Source of the DNA: Fibrobacter sp. UBA4309
GTDB lineage: Bacteria; Fibrobacterota; Fibrobacteria; Fibrobacterales; Fibrobacteraceae
Direction: 5' to 3'
Length of the DNA: 64,000 nt
Assembly (NCBI RefSeq): GCF_002395745.1
Contig: NZ_DGUN01000046.1
Span: 1 to 64,000, forward strand
In this document: one piece after another, positions 51,973 through 60,672 of the stretch
How positions within the stretch are numbered: the stretch's first letter is position 1
Layout: each line of letters begins with the position of its first letter
Notes under the pieces: model-generated
What the model was told of the DNA's origin: nothing
The model's input: the letters and a program-made list of their open reading frames with translations, nothing else
Databases searched by the model: none
Made by a program: the position numbers and the translations under genes

Positions 51973-52530
51973 TTACGTCGCAGGCGCCCTGTAAATCACC
52001 AGCGAGGATTCGCCGTAGCGGCGGACCTGCACGGTTCCTGCGTCGGAGGCTTCCTTGACCCATGCGGGCAAATTGCGGCTCGGGGCTTCGAATACGGCTA
52101 CGCCACCGGGATTCAGCCATTCCCAAAACTTGCGCAGGTCCGGATATTCCATATCCTTGAACGGAGGGTCGGCATAGACCAGGTCAAAGCCGCCTTCCCC
52201 GCAAACAGTTTCGCGGTCCAGTGTCAACGCGTTCTTTTCGTATAAAGTAATTTGCTTTTCCAAGGACAGCACCTTATACGCCTGATACACGAGACGTGCC
52301 TGGCTATGCGCCATTTCGACAGCGACAACGCTTGCGGCCCCGCGGCTCAAAGCCTCGATGCCCATGATACCCGTTCCCGCAAAAAGGTCGAGCATGCGGA
52401 AGCCTTCCACTCCCTGCAAAATATTGAAGAGAGCTTCGCGCGTACGCGAGCCCGTCGGTCTGGTCTTAGATGTTTCTGGAGAGGGGACATTGCGTCCCCT
52501 TAACATTCCACCAGTAATGCGAATCGGCAT
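51973..52530 (-). CDS. rsmD: 16S rRNA (guanine966-N2)-methyltransferase RsmD
   Basis: 185 residues. Motifs are RITGGMLRGRNVPSPETSKT and RPTGSRTREALFNIL at the N-terminus, FRMLDLFAGTGIMGIEALSR (SAM binding), and the catalytic DLVYADPPF. It methylates the N2 of G966 in 16S rRNA. It starts 3 nt after the PilN/O-like gene stop, and coaD follows. rsmD-coaD adjacency is common in bacteria. Confidence 0.93.
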   Translation of the reverse strand: MPIRITGGMLRGRNVPSPETSKTRPTGSRTREALFNILQGVEGFRMLDLFAGTGIMGIEALSRGAASVVAVEMAHSQARLVYQAYKVLSLEKQITLYEKNALTLDRETVCGEGGFDLVYADPPFKDMEYPDLRKFWEWLNPGGVAVFEAPSRNLPAWVKEASDAGTVQVRRYGESSLVIYRAPAT

Positions 52531-52533
52531 ATT

Positions 52534-53547
52534 TTACGGAGCGACAAACATCTCGATGCGCATCGATGTCTGCATGTTCTTCTTCACGAACTTCAGTTCC
52601 ATCTTCTGCACGGCGGCACGGATCGGCGATTCTGCCAAGGCCACCATGAACAGCTGGAGATCCGGATAGTCGCAGGTAGAAGACACCTGGTAGGCATAGC
52701 GCTTGTAAACGCCGAAGTCTTCGACAACAGGCTTATCCAAGCCATTCAAGACAACCTTGTTCGAACTAGCCAACGCCTTGAGGCTCTTGATTTCTTCGAC
52801 CAGGTCCTTTGCCGGGACAAATCGGGTCACCGCATTCATGTTCACGTTTGTCACGTTGAACTTGCCGAACGCCGTAATATCGGTAGCCGGAGCGTTTTCC
52901 GGTATGGGTGGAGTCTTGAATTCCGAGCTCACCGTCTTCACGCGTTCCAGGAAGTTTCGCTGGGAAGTGGGCTTGGCGGCAACACCGCGCAGGTAGTAGA
53001 AATTCGGAGCCTGGAACACGCAGTCCGAGAATCCGACATCGTCCGGAGACGCCGTGTTCAAGAATGTCAGGAACTGGGCCACAGCCGTACGCAGGAACGA
53101 GACCTTTTCCATCGGAAGGAACTGCGTGTAATCCGTGCGCTTGTTGTTAAACAGCACAGTCGGGTTCACCTCGCCCACCACCTGGTTTACCGTAAGGGCT
53201 TCACGACGCCTGATAGCTTCGTTCGCTTCGGCAATCTGGGCTTCGAGCGAACCACCTGCGGTGGTCGTCTGACCGGAACTCAAGGTCAAGGCAGAACGGC
53301 TCGGGTCTTCGGCACCGATCAAGTCGAGATACTGACTCGGGAGAGCGCCATGCAACGGCTTGGGAACTCCAAAGACACTGAGGAAACAACTAAAGACAAC
53401 AAAGACCAACAGGAAAGACAAGAAGCCTATCAAGGCCTTCTTCTTGGATGTCTTGACCTGTGCGGAAACATCCGTCACGTGAACCGGGTTCACGTTGCTA
53501 ATCAGGGACTCGCGTTCTGCAGCATCAATCAGGTTCAGGCGAATCAT
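52534..53547 (-). CDS. PilN/PilO-like type IV pilus assembly protein
   Basis: 337 residues. The N-terminus MIRLNLIDAAERE is the PilN start pattern that binds PilM. A transmembrane segment (about 38-62) precedes a periplasmic part with coiled-coil character (about 95-125) and a C-terminal ferredoxin-like region (about 250-337, YAYQVSSTCDYPDLQLFMVA) as in PilO. One longer protein may cover both roles. It overlaps pilM by 4 nt (ATGA). Assigned by context and the N-terminus, since overall identity is low. Confidence 0.72.
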   Translation of the reverse strand: MIRLNLIDAAERESLISNVNPVHVTDVSAQVKTSKKKALIGFLSFLLVFVVFSCFLSVFGVPKPLHGALPSQYLDLIGAEDPSRSALTLSSGQTTTAGGSLEAQIAEANEAIRRREALTVNQVVGEVNPTVLFNNKRTDYTQFLPMEKVSFLRTAVAQFLTFLNTASPDDVGFSDCVFQAPNFYYLRGVAAKPTSQRNFLERVKTVSSEFKTPPIPENAPATDITAFGKFNVTNVNMNAVTRFVPAKDLVEEIKSLKALASSNKVVLNGLDKPVVEDFGVYKRYAYQVSSTCDYPDLQLFMVALAESPIRAAVQKMELKFVKKNMQTSMRIEMFVAP

Positions 53548-54458
53548 ACACCCTCCATCACATTAAGGGCCGTTCCAATGGCTCCGGCGCAGCAAAGGAC
53601 CGCAGCGGAATCCTGTTCCTCCACCGGAAGTCGGAGGTTGGAGAAGGAATCCATCAAAGCCAACTGGTAGTCCGGGCAGCTCTTGCGAAGGTCTTCCACA
53701 AACAGCGGATCCTGGGCAAGCTCGCCGCAAATGTTTATCTGGTGGATATCCAGAGCGGCATTCTCGTCCTTGGCAAGGTTAATCTGGTTCATGACTTCCT
53801 TGGCAAGAAGTTCGTAAGCTTCTTCACGAGACTTGTTCACGAGAGGCAAGGTCGACACGCAACGCAGGCCCTGCAGGTTGTCCTTGGAAAGCCACATCAT
53901 GGTAACGCCCATGAAGTCCGCCTTGATGACGCACTGCATGTCCTTGATGCCTTCTGCCACATCCATCAGGTTCAACAACGAAAGCACATCCACTTCCATA
54001 GCCTTGGGCGCGAGAGCCTTGCTGCGGAAACCCTTGCGCAGGGCATCCACCCACTGACGGCGGACCGCGATAAGAAGTACGGTCAGGCCCAGGCTCGAAT
54101 TACCGCTTAAGACTTTGTAGTCAACGACATACGCACCTTTTTCGGCATTCGTGATAAGTCCCAGGTACCACTGAAGGTATTCGTCCAGATGCGAAGCCGC
54201 CTCCGCCGGCACATAGACCTGCCGGATAATGGAGCGGAAGGCCGGAATGGCAACCGATATGGCCTCCACGTTTTCGACTTGGCTGGAATCCATCCATGTC
54301 TGGAGGACCGTCTCGAACGTGTAGATGTCATCGATGGGGCTCGTCTCCGTCTCGAGGACGGCCGTCTTCAGGACACGCCTTTCGGCGGAGTCCAGGAGGG
54401 CCACTTTCAGGGAGGCGTCACCTACCTCAATACCCATGTAAATCTTCGTATCACTCAT
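53544..54458 (-). CDS. pilM: PilM-like actin-fold pilus assembly ATPase
   Basis: 304 residues without signal peptide. Actin-like fold motifs are MGIEVGDASLKVALLD (phosphate 1) and the C-terminal INICGELAQDPLFVEDLRKS (adenosine region). PAEAASHLDEYLQWYLG resembles the PilM helix that follows the first subdomain. PilM sits on the inner face of the membrane and binds PilN. It overlaps the PilN/O-like gene by 4 nt and follows the helix-hairpin-helix protein by 36 nt, forming a small pilus or type II secretion block. Confidence 0.82.
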   Translation of the reverse strand: MSDTKIYMGIEVGDASLKVALLDSAERRVLKTAVLETETSPIDDIYTFETVLQTWMDSSQVENVEAISVAIPAFRSIIRQVYVPAEAASHLDEYLQWYLGLITNAEKGAYVVDYKVLSGNSSLGLTVLLIAVRRQWVDALRKGFRSKALAPKAMEVDVLSLLNLMDVAEGIKDMQCVIKADFMGVTMMWLSKDNLQGLRCVSTLPLVNKSREEAYELLAKEVMNQINLAKDENAALDIHQINICGELAQDPLFVEDLRKSCPDYQLALMDSFSNLRLPVEEQDSAAVLCCAGAIGTALNVMEGV

Positions 54459-54494
54459 ATACTCAACGACTTATGAAAGTTGTACCCCCTAAAA

Positions 54495-54947
54495 CTAATC
54501 AAAAATTACCCCCTGGAGTATACCCTCCGCCTTTTTCTTGCCTATTCCGGGCACTTTTTCGAGGTCTCCGGGGCCCAAAAACGGTCCATTTTGCTCCCGA
54601 AAGGCAATTATCTTCTCCGCGAGCTTGGGTCCGACCCCCTTCAGGGCACAAAGTTCGTCTATCCCGGCGGCATTGATATGGACCGGAAGGCGGACCACCT
54701 TGCCCTTCTTTTTTTGCCTCTTGGAGCGTTTTTTCTTCTGGACGGAACCGGAATCGTCGATCCCGGCCACAACCTCTTCACTGGCAATTACTTTATCTGT
54801 AATTTCGGTACGGGCAGGGGTTTCGGCAGCCGTAACGACCTCCACCTGCTCGATAGCGGGCAACCCCCACGGTATAAACCGGTAGGCAAGCCCCACGATA
54901 AACAGGGCGACGGCAATAAACAGGACATTCTTCTCAGCAGAGTTCAT
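54495..54947 (-). CDS. ComEA-like helix-hairpin-helix protein
   Basis: 150 residues: one N-terminal transmembrane segment (about 8-28), a very basic central stretch (KKKRSKRQKKKG), and a C-terminal double helix-hairpin-helix domain (about 88-145) with INAAGIDELCALKGVGPKLA and DLEKVPGIGKKKAEG. ComEA binds incoming DNA in the periplasm during transformation. Its position directly ahead of pilM supports a DNA-uptake role for the nearby pilus genes, but this remains inference. Confidence 0.85.
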   Translation of the reverse strand: MNSAEKNVLFIAVALFIVGLAYRFIPWGLPAIEQVEVVTAAETPARTEITDKVIASEEVVAGIDDSGSVQKKKRSKRQKKKGKVVRLPVHINAAGIDELCALKGVGPKLAEKIIAFREQNGPFLGPGDLEKVPGIGKKKAEGILQGVIFD

Positions 54948-55025
54948 CCGGCACCGCCTTCAACAAGGTTCGTACCGGATGTAGCATACAAGAAGCAAGC
55001 CTTGCATTTTGATAAATCATGGAAT

Positions 55026-55739
55026 TTATCCTTCTAGCTTACGTTCATGTATCAAGGCCTCCACCGCTTCCGCGTCGGATGGCACGTCCACAGAGATGCT
55101 CGGGTAAGAACTTTCTACAATGCGTATGGGGCGTAGGCCCAAGATGCGCATCTGCTCGAGCGAGCGCTCCAGTTCCACCGGGGACTGCGGCAAGGAGGAG
55201 AATTCATCGCGGGAGCGCCTGGAATAGGCGTAAATCCCTTGATGCTGGAACCAGCGCAGAGCCTCCTCCGGGGGAACTACGCGGGTGAAATCGACGGCAA
55301 GGCCATCCTGGACCTTGACTTTCACGACCGTCTTGAGCCCGGCCTCCGCCGGATTGAGCGGGCAGGCCACCGTCACCCAGCAGTCCGGGTGCGCGGCAAG
55401 GTCTTGTGCCACCGCACGGAGCACGGCAGGCTCCACCAGGGGTTCGTCCCCCTGGAGGTTCACCACCAGGTCGAGATTCAAAATACGGGCCGCCTCGGCC
55501 ACGCGGTCAGACCCCGTGGCGGCAGGGCCGGTCATGACGGCGCGGAACCCGGCGGCGGTAACGACACGGGCAATCTCTTCACTGTCCGTAGCGCAGACAA
55601 TGCTTTCGAAACAGCCGGCAAGCGCAGCTCGTTCCAGCGTCCGGACAATCATTTCCTTGCCGCACAGTCTAAAAAGGGGCTTCCCAGGAAACCGAGAAGA
55701 CCCCATACGTGCGGGTACGATGCAGTGAACTGCAGTCAT
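55026..55739 (-). CDS. kdsB: 3-deoxy-manno-octulosonate cytidylyltransferase KdsB
   Basis: 237 residues. It activates KDO as CMP-KDO for the lipopolysaccharide core. The CTP-binding motif is IVPARMGSSRFPGKPL; NLQGDEPLVEP and GIYAYSRRSRDEF are family signatures. Its presence implies KDO-containing lipopolysaccharide. It is transcribed after gatC, 29 nt downstream. No pathway partners (kdsA, waaA) lie in the window. Confidence 0.95.
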   Translation of the reverse strand: MTAVHCIVPARMGSSRFPGKPLFRLCGKEMIVRTLERAALAGCFESIVCATDSEEIARVVTAAGFRAVMTGPAATGSDRVAEAARILNLDLVVNLQGDEPLVEPAVLRAVAQDLAAHPDCWVTVACPLNPAEAGLKTVVKVKVQDGLAVDFTRVVPPEEALRWFQHQGIYAYSRRSRDEFSSLPQSPVELERSLEQMRILGLRPIRIVESSYPSISVDVPSDAEAVEALIHERKLEG

Positions 55740-55768
55740 AAAATCAATAAGGGCGCAAAGGCCGTGCT

Positions 55769-56056
55769 TTAGCCGCCGATAACCTTCGGAATGGCGAAAT
55801 GGTCGTTTTCGACAGCGGGGGCGTTCGCGAATGCCTGGTCCAGGGAGAATCCCTGCACGGGGACATCTTCGCGGAGGATGGTGGCGCCGTTGTCCACGGC
55901 GGTCATCGGTTCAACGTTGGACAGATCGAGAGCCTTCAGGGCTTCCATGTGGTCGAGCATCTTGTCCAAGTGCCCCTTCACGGAATCGATATCGCCGTCG
56001 GCGACTTCGAGCCTCGAAAGCTTCGCCAGTTTCAAAACATCTTCACGTTCGAGCAT
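55769..56056 (-). CDS. gatC: Aspartyl/glutamyl-tRNA amidotransferase subunit C
   Basis: 95 residues from ATG 56056, 3 nt after GAGGAATT. VLKLAKLSRLEVADGDI, DKMLDHMEALKALDLSNVEP and TILREDVP are GatC signatures. It is the small subunit of GatCAB, which amidates Glu-tRNA(Gln) or Asp-tRNA(Asn) during translation. gatA and gatB are not in the window. A TATCTT box lies about 27 nt upstream, so it may have its own promoter. Confidence 0.92.
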   Translation of the reverse strand: MLEREDVLKLAKLSRLEVADGDIDSVKGHLDKMLDHMEALKALDLSNVEPMTAVDNGATILREDVPVQGFSLDQAFANAPAVENDHFAIPKVIGG

Positions 56057-56090
56057 AATTCCTCGTTAGTTACAAGAACAAGATAGCAAA

Positions 56091-58502
56091 TTATCCGACG
56101 ATTTCCAGGGAAACGTACTTCAAAATAATCGTCCTTACGGCATTATCGCCGTTGAAGCGCACGTCCACGCGGGCATTGTCGCCAGTCCCGCTGCAACGGA
56201 CAATCGTACCCACTCCATACTTGAAATGGCGTACGCGCACTCCCGGATGATACGGATTCTCGCTATACTCGTCGTACACGATGCGCGGGCCGCTCGGGAC
56301 AGCGGGCTTGGGGGGCGTAACCTTGATGGGATTGCGGTAGACAATGCGCTGGTCGTTCTTGCGTATGGACGGCGGCACCGAAGCGGGACGGCTGAAACCA
56401 CCAGAACGGGGTCCCATCTGCGGAGGCTTGTTATAACGCAATCCGGAAGAAGATATGTAGGTATCGTTCGAGCGCGTATCGATGCACGGCGTGAACTCCA
56501 CCACCGACGGGTCGAGTTCCTTGAGGAACCGCGACGGGGCGAACGGGCGGATAGTCCCCTGGAAGAAACGGCGTTCCGCATGGTACAGATAAAGTTTTTT
56601 TTCGGCGCGGGTACAGCCCACGTAGAACAGGCGGCGTTCTTCTTCCAGCTGTTCACGGCCTTCCTTGGGCGAAAGCATCGACGTTTCGCGAATGAGCGGG
56701 AAAATGCCGTCATCACAGCCGGCGATATGCACGGTATTGAATTCCAGGCCCTTCGCCATGTGGATGGTCATGAGCGTCACCGCCCCCTTGGAATCGTCGA
56801 CCTTCTTGTCGGCATCGGTCAAGAGCGAGATATCTTGCAAGAAGGCGTCCAGGGTCGCATCCTGGTGATCTTCGTCGAATTCACGGATGGCGTTCACCAT
56901 TTCGTCGATGTTCGCGATGCGCTCGTCGGCAGTGAGTTCGTCATCCTTGCGCAAGAATTCCTTATAGCCCGTATCGGCGATAATCCGCTCGGCAAGAATC
57001 GGGAGCGGAGTCTCGCCCGCCTTCAGCAATTCTTTCCACGACTGGATCAAGTCGGTAAATACCTTGAGTTTCGGGGCAGCACGGCCCGCACCGTTCGCCT
57101 CGGCCAAAAGCACTTGCCAGAAATTGCCTTCGCCGTTACGGACTCGAGAAAGGACCGTCTCGACGGATGTCTTGCCGATAGCCCTGGGCGGCGTATTGAT
57201 GACGCGCAGGTGGGCAGCATCGTCTTTTTCGTTGGCGAGCAGACGTAAGTAAGAGAGGATGTCCTTGATTTCCTTGCGGTCCCAGAATCGGGTGCCACCG
57301 AAAATGACCGAAGGTATGCGCACGTCGTTAAGCGCCTTTTCAATCACGCGGGACTGTGCGTTGGTACGGTAAAAGATTGCCGTCTTCGCGTAATTATCGA
57401 CACCCGCATTACGAATGAATTCCGCTATCTGCTGGGCTTCGGTACGGTCGTCCATCATGTGGCGCACGCGGATCGGGTCGCCCGCCTCTTCTTTCGAGAA
57501 GACCTTCTTCTCCATTTCGGCGGGGCGGATGTTATGCGCAATCACGGAGCCCGCGCCCTTCACGATATTGCTCGTGGAGCGGTAGTTGCGTTCTAGCTTT
57601 ACAATCGTCACCGGGGCAAAGTCGCGATGGAAGTTGCGGATAATCTTGATGTTCGCACCACGCCAGCCGTAAATGCTCTGGTCGTCGTCGCCCACCACCG
57701 TCACGTTATTGTCTTCGTTGATCAGCAACTTCAACAGTTCGTACTGCACATCGTTCGTGTCCTGGTATTCGTCCACGACAACATACCGGAAGCGGGACGC
57801 CAGCTGCTCGGCCAGTTTCGGTACCTTCTGCAGCATGAGCACCGTATTGAAAAGCAAATCGTCGAAGTCCATCGCGTTCGATTCACGCAAACGCTTCTGG
57901 TATTCAGCGTAGTAGCGGGCACGGCGTTCTTCATCGGCGAATTCGGCCCTGGCCATCGCCACTTCGGGAGTCTGCAACACCGCGGAACCATGTTCGTAGA
58001 GTACCGTATTCTTGTAACGCGAAATCGCCCCGTGTACGCGCTTGATTTCGGCGGCATCGCAATCGTCGCCCAGGTCTTCCTTGAGAATCTGCTTCAGCAG
58101 GCGTTTCTGGTCGTCATCGTCGTAAATCGAGAAATTGCCATCGTACCACTGTCCGCCAAATTCCCTGAGCACGAAGTCCCTGTTGAGGCACATCTTGAGC
58201 ATGCGCAGACACACGGAATGGAACGTTCCCATCCATGCGAAACGCATCGGCGTATCGAGCAAAGTCTGGATACGCCCCGTCATCTCGCGGGCGGCCTTGT
58301 TCGTGAACGTCACCGCGAGAATCCTGTCGGGTTCAACGCCATAACACGAGACCAGGTGGGCAATCTTGTAAGTGATTGCACGGGTCTTTCCCGAACCGGC
58401 ACCCGCCAGAATCAGCATGGGGCCATCAATTTTCTTTGCAGCGGCAGACTGTTCCGGATTCAATTCCCGGTCAAGGACACCAGCATCGACGATATTCGCC
58501 AT
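56091..58502 (-). CDS. uvrD: UvrD/PcrA-type DNA helicase
   Basis: 803 residues. Superfamily 1A motifs in order: Q motif LNPEQSAAAKKIDG, Walker A LAGAGSGKTRAITY (32-45), Walker B VVDEYQDTNDVQYELLK, GDDDQSIYGWRGA, LERNYRST, VTLMTIHMAKGLEFNTVHIA and EERRLFYVGCTRA. A C-terminal PcrA/UvrD extension has FRPASVPPSIRKNDQR-like low-complexity sequence and ends in a Tudor-like module (GVRVRHFKYGVGTIV). It unwinds DNA in repair and replication restart. The start codon abuts the stop of the FISUMP lipoprotein (no gap), an unusual pairing. Confidence 0.95.
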   Translation of the reverse strand: MANIVDAGVLDRELNPEQSAAAKKIDGPMLILAGAGSGKTRAITYKIAHLVSCYGVEPDRILAVTFTNKAAREMTGRIQTLLDTPMRFAWMGTFHSVCLRMLKMCLNRDFVLREFGGQWYDGNFSIYDDDDQKRLLKQILKEDLGDDCDAAEIKRVHGAISRYKNTVLYEHGSAVLQTPEVAMARAEFADEERRARYYAEYQKRLRESNAMDFDDLLFNTVLMLQKVPKLAEQLASRFRYVVVDEYQDTNDVQYELLKLLINEDNNVTVVGDDDQSIYGWRGANIKIIRNFHRDFAPVTIVKLERNYRSTSNIVKGAGSVIAHNIRPAEMEKKVFSKEEAGDPIRVRHMMDDRTEAQQIAEFIRNAGVDNYAKTAIFYRTNAQSRVIEKALNDVRIPSVIFGGTRFWDRKEIKDILSYLRLLANEKDDAAHLRVINTPPRAIGKTSVETVLSRVRNGEGNFWQVLLAEANGAGRAAPKLKVFTDLIQSWKELLKAGETPLPILAERIIADTGYKEFLRKDDELTADERIANIDEMVNAIREFDEDHQDATLDAFLQDISLLTDADKKVDDSKGAVTLMTIHMAKGLEFNTVHIAGCDDGIFPLIRETSMLSPKEGREQLEEERRLFYVGCTRAEKKLYLYHAERRFFQGTIRPFAPSRFLKELDPSVVEFTPCIDTRSNDTYISSSGLRYNKPPQMGPRSGGFSRPASVPPSIRKNDQRIVYRNPIKVTPPKPAVPSGPRIVYDEYSENPYHPGVRVRHFKYGVGTIVRCSGTGDNARVDVRFNGDNAVRTIILKYVSLEIVG

Positions 58503-60602
58503 TTATTGCTCCGAATCTTCTACGCAACGGATTGCAGAATGAATTGCATCAAGCGAGGACTTTATGAACACAAGGCTATCCTTGGTCGCATCCGCATGGA
58601 CCATAAGGTTGCTGCCGTCCTGAAGATCCGACGCCCACAAGTACGCCGATTCCCCGTAATGCACGTGTTCGCCCTTCGAAGCGATATAGCCCATCATCTG
58701 AAGGGAGAAACCGAACTGGTCGTAAGGATACATCTTCCAATTCAATTCTGTCTTAACATACTTGCGAGAAGTCAAGGACATGACCAAATTCGTATCGAGT
58801 CCATACTTTTCTGCAAAACGGCCCAATGCCTGCCATTCGTCCACGGAGGGAACATGGTAGCCCTTGGGGCAGATATCGTCCATCAGCGCGACTTTTCCCT
58901 TGTACAGCGTGACAGAAGTATCCGGCGTCCGCGAAGCCCTGAAAATGCTGCCCGCAAGCGCCGCGGTGGTGAGCGTATCGTAGTAATCCAGGTTCTCGGC
59001 CATCCAGCGCTGATCTCCCAGGCCCACCGTACGGTACGTTTTCCCGTCACGGGTATCGACCAGCGTATTTTCTTCGTCGGTCCCCGATTCTACAGTCCAC
59101 GTTCCCTGATCGCAGGTAAACGTCGTCTTGCCCACCGTGAAGGATTGCTTTTCTGTCGATGCGACACAGGCCAGGTTGAAAGCGTTTTCACGGCTGTTGA
59201 ATTTTCTGGGCTTGGAATTTTCGCAGACATAGTTGCTGTCCGGATTTATAATGCCCTTGAACACCTCGCCCGCTTTCTCGCAGACATGCAGAACCGTATC
59301 ACAGTCGACATACCGGGGCAGGGGTTCGCTCCACGAACTACCGCCACAGTAGTAGCACTTACGGCCGCTGGACATGTAAAGGTCCTTCGTCCCTTCGTAA
59401 CAGGCCGTTTTCAGGCCGACATCCAGCTGGTCAGCACGTTTCCAGAATCCGATGTACTTGAAATATTCATCTGTGCAATATGGTGCCTTGATAATTTCAC
59501 CCATCTCGCCGGCCGGGAGCGTATCGATGTACATCTGCATCGGCATATGGCAGTTGAACTTGGTCATCATAATCCAATGGGTCGAATCGCAGAAATACTG
59601 GTAGCTATCCGAAGAATCCTTAGAATAGAAAGGCTTTTTCACCACTCCATAGTTATCGCGACCGCAATCCCCGAAGTTCATCTTGGTTTCGTTGATTGTC
59701 TTCAGGTATTCCTTCGCCTTGCCGATCAGGGCCGTGTACTTCCAGCTCTTCACATGGGCTTCCAGCTTAAAGCAGTCATTGTCATCCAGTTTCCCGTGGG
59801 CGGTACGCCAGTACTCGCCGAAATAGGAATCGGCCAGGATAAGCTCCTTGAAGTTTTCCCGGTCATACGCTTGGGTGAATTCGTAAACGGGCGACATGGT
59901 TTCGACACCCAGCAAATAGAAGTTCCCTTCAATGTTTTGCACCAGGTTCATCTGTTCGAACCGCAGACTTACCGAATCCATCAGGAACAGTCCGCGAAGA
60001 TCATCGTAAGCCTTCTTCCTGGCCTGTTCAACGTCCATCCCGTTACGGACGAGCCCCAAGATAGTCATAGTCTGCAGCGTGGTAAGGCTATTCAAATTCG
60101 CATCGGTTCCCTGACGCAAATCGAGCAACGCATCGACATAGGTGGGCTCATAGCGGTCATCTTCATAGCACAGCGGAATCGTAGGCGCGCTTGTCGAAAC
60201 AAGTACGTGCGGCGAAGAGAACTTCACATCACGTACGACATAATGCCCCGAAGAATCCACGACACCCGTATACTTGACCCCCGTCTTGTTCAAGGCACTG
60301 TCCAGTTCCTCTACCAAGACCGGAGAACCGACCTTGGGCATGCCCCTGCTGATAAAGCCGGAGAGATCGAAGACGCTGTCTTTGGGCCACTTGGCCATTT
60401 CCGTAGAGTCCTGGCTAGAAGAACTCGGCTTTTCCAAATCGGAAGAGGACGTTTCCGAAGAAGAAGACAACAGGGAAGATGAATTTTCCGAAATATCGGT
60501 AAAATCCTCGCCATCGACATATGTTCCGTTAGAACACGACTGAGCCATAAACGGGACAAGCCCCGCTACAGCCAAGAACAAAAACAGATTTTTCGATGTC
60601 AT
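58503..60602 (-). CDS. Lipoprotein with Fibrobacter FISUMP domain
   Basis: 699 residues. Signal ends at AQSC (Cys23). A poly-Ser linker (about 40-66) is followed by a beta module SGFISRGMPKVGSPVLVEEL (about 82-101) resembling that of the lipoprotein at 1-524. A long helical and Cys-rich middle part (about 140-520) is unrecognised. The C-terminal domain (about 526-695) begins DTRDGKTYRTVGLGDQRWMA and includes DDICPKGYHVPSVDEW, the signature of the F. succinogenes major paralogous domain. Function is unknown; likely surface-exposed. It abuts uvrD with zero gap. Confidence 0.88.
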   Translation of the reverse strand: MTSKNLFLFLAVAGLVPFMAQSCSNGTYVDGEDFTDISENSSSLLSSSSETSSSDLEKPSSSSQDSTEMAKWPKDSVFDLSGFISRGMPKVGSPVLVEELDSALNKTGVKYTGVVDSSGHYVVRDVKFSSPHVLVSTSAPTIPLCYEDDRYEPTYVDALLDLRQGTDANLNSLTTLQTMTILGLVRNGMDVEQARKKAYDDLRGLFLMDSVSLRFEQMNLVQNIEGNFYLLGVETMSPVYEFTQAYDRENFKELILADSYFGEYWRTAHGKLDDNDCFKLEAHVKSWKYTALIGKAKEYLKTINETKMNFGDCGRDNYGVVKKPFYSKDSSDSYQYFCDSTHWIMMTKFNCHMPMQMYIDTLPAGEMGEIIKAPYCTDEYFKYIGFWKRADQLDVGLKTACYEGTKDLYMSSGRKCYYCGGSSWSEPLPRYVDCDTVLHVCEKAGEVFKGIINPDSNYVCENSKPRKFNSRENAFNLACVASTEKQSFTVGKTTFTCDQGTWTVESGTDEENTLVDTRDGKTYRTVGLGDQRWMAENLDYYDTLTTAALAGSIFRASRTPDTSVTLYKGKVALMDDICPKGYHVPSVDEWQALGRFAEKYGLDTNLVMSLTSRKYVKTELNWKMYPYDQFGFSLQMMGYIASKGEHVHYGESAYLWASDLQDGSNLMVHADATKDSLVFIKSSLDAIHSAIRCVEDSEQ

Positions 60603-60672
60603 TCAGATAAATCCCCCTATAAAAGCACTCCTGCAAATATAGAATTTATCTGCGTCAATCTTGTGTCAAAAA

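Noticed and set aside
57627..60482. Long antisense open frame (about 950 codons) opposite uvrD and the FISUMP lipoprotein
   Set aside because: It spans two convincing genes on the other strand; codon bias of those genes suppresses stops on the antisense strand. The translated product has no domain and odd His/Arg composition.
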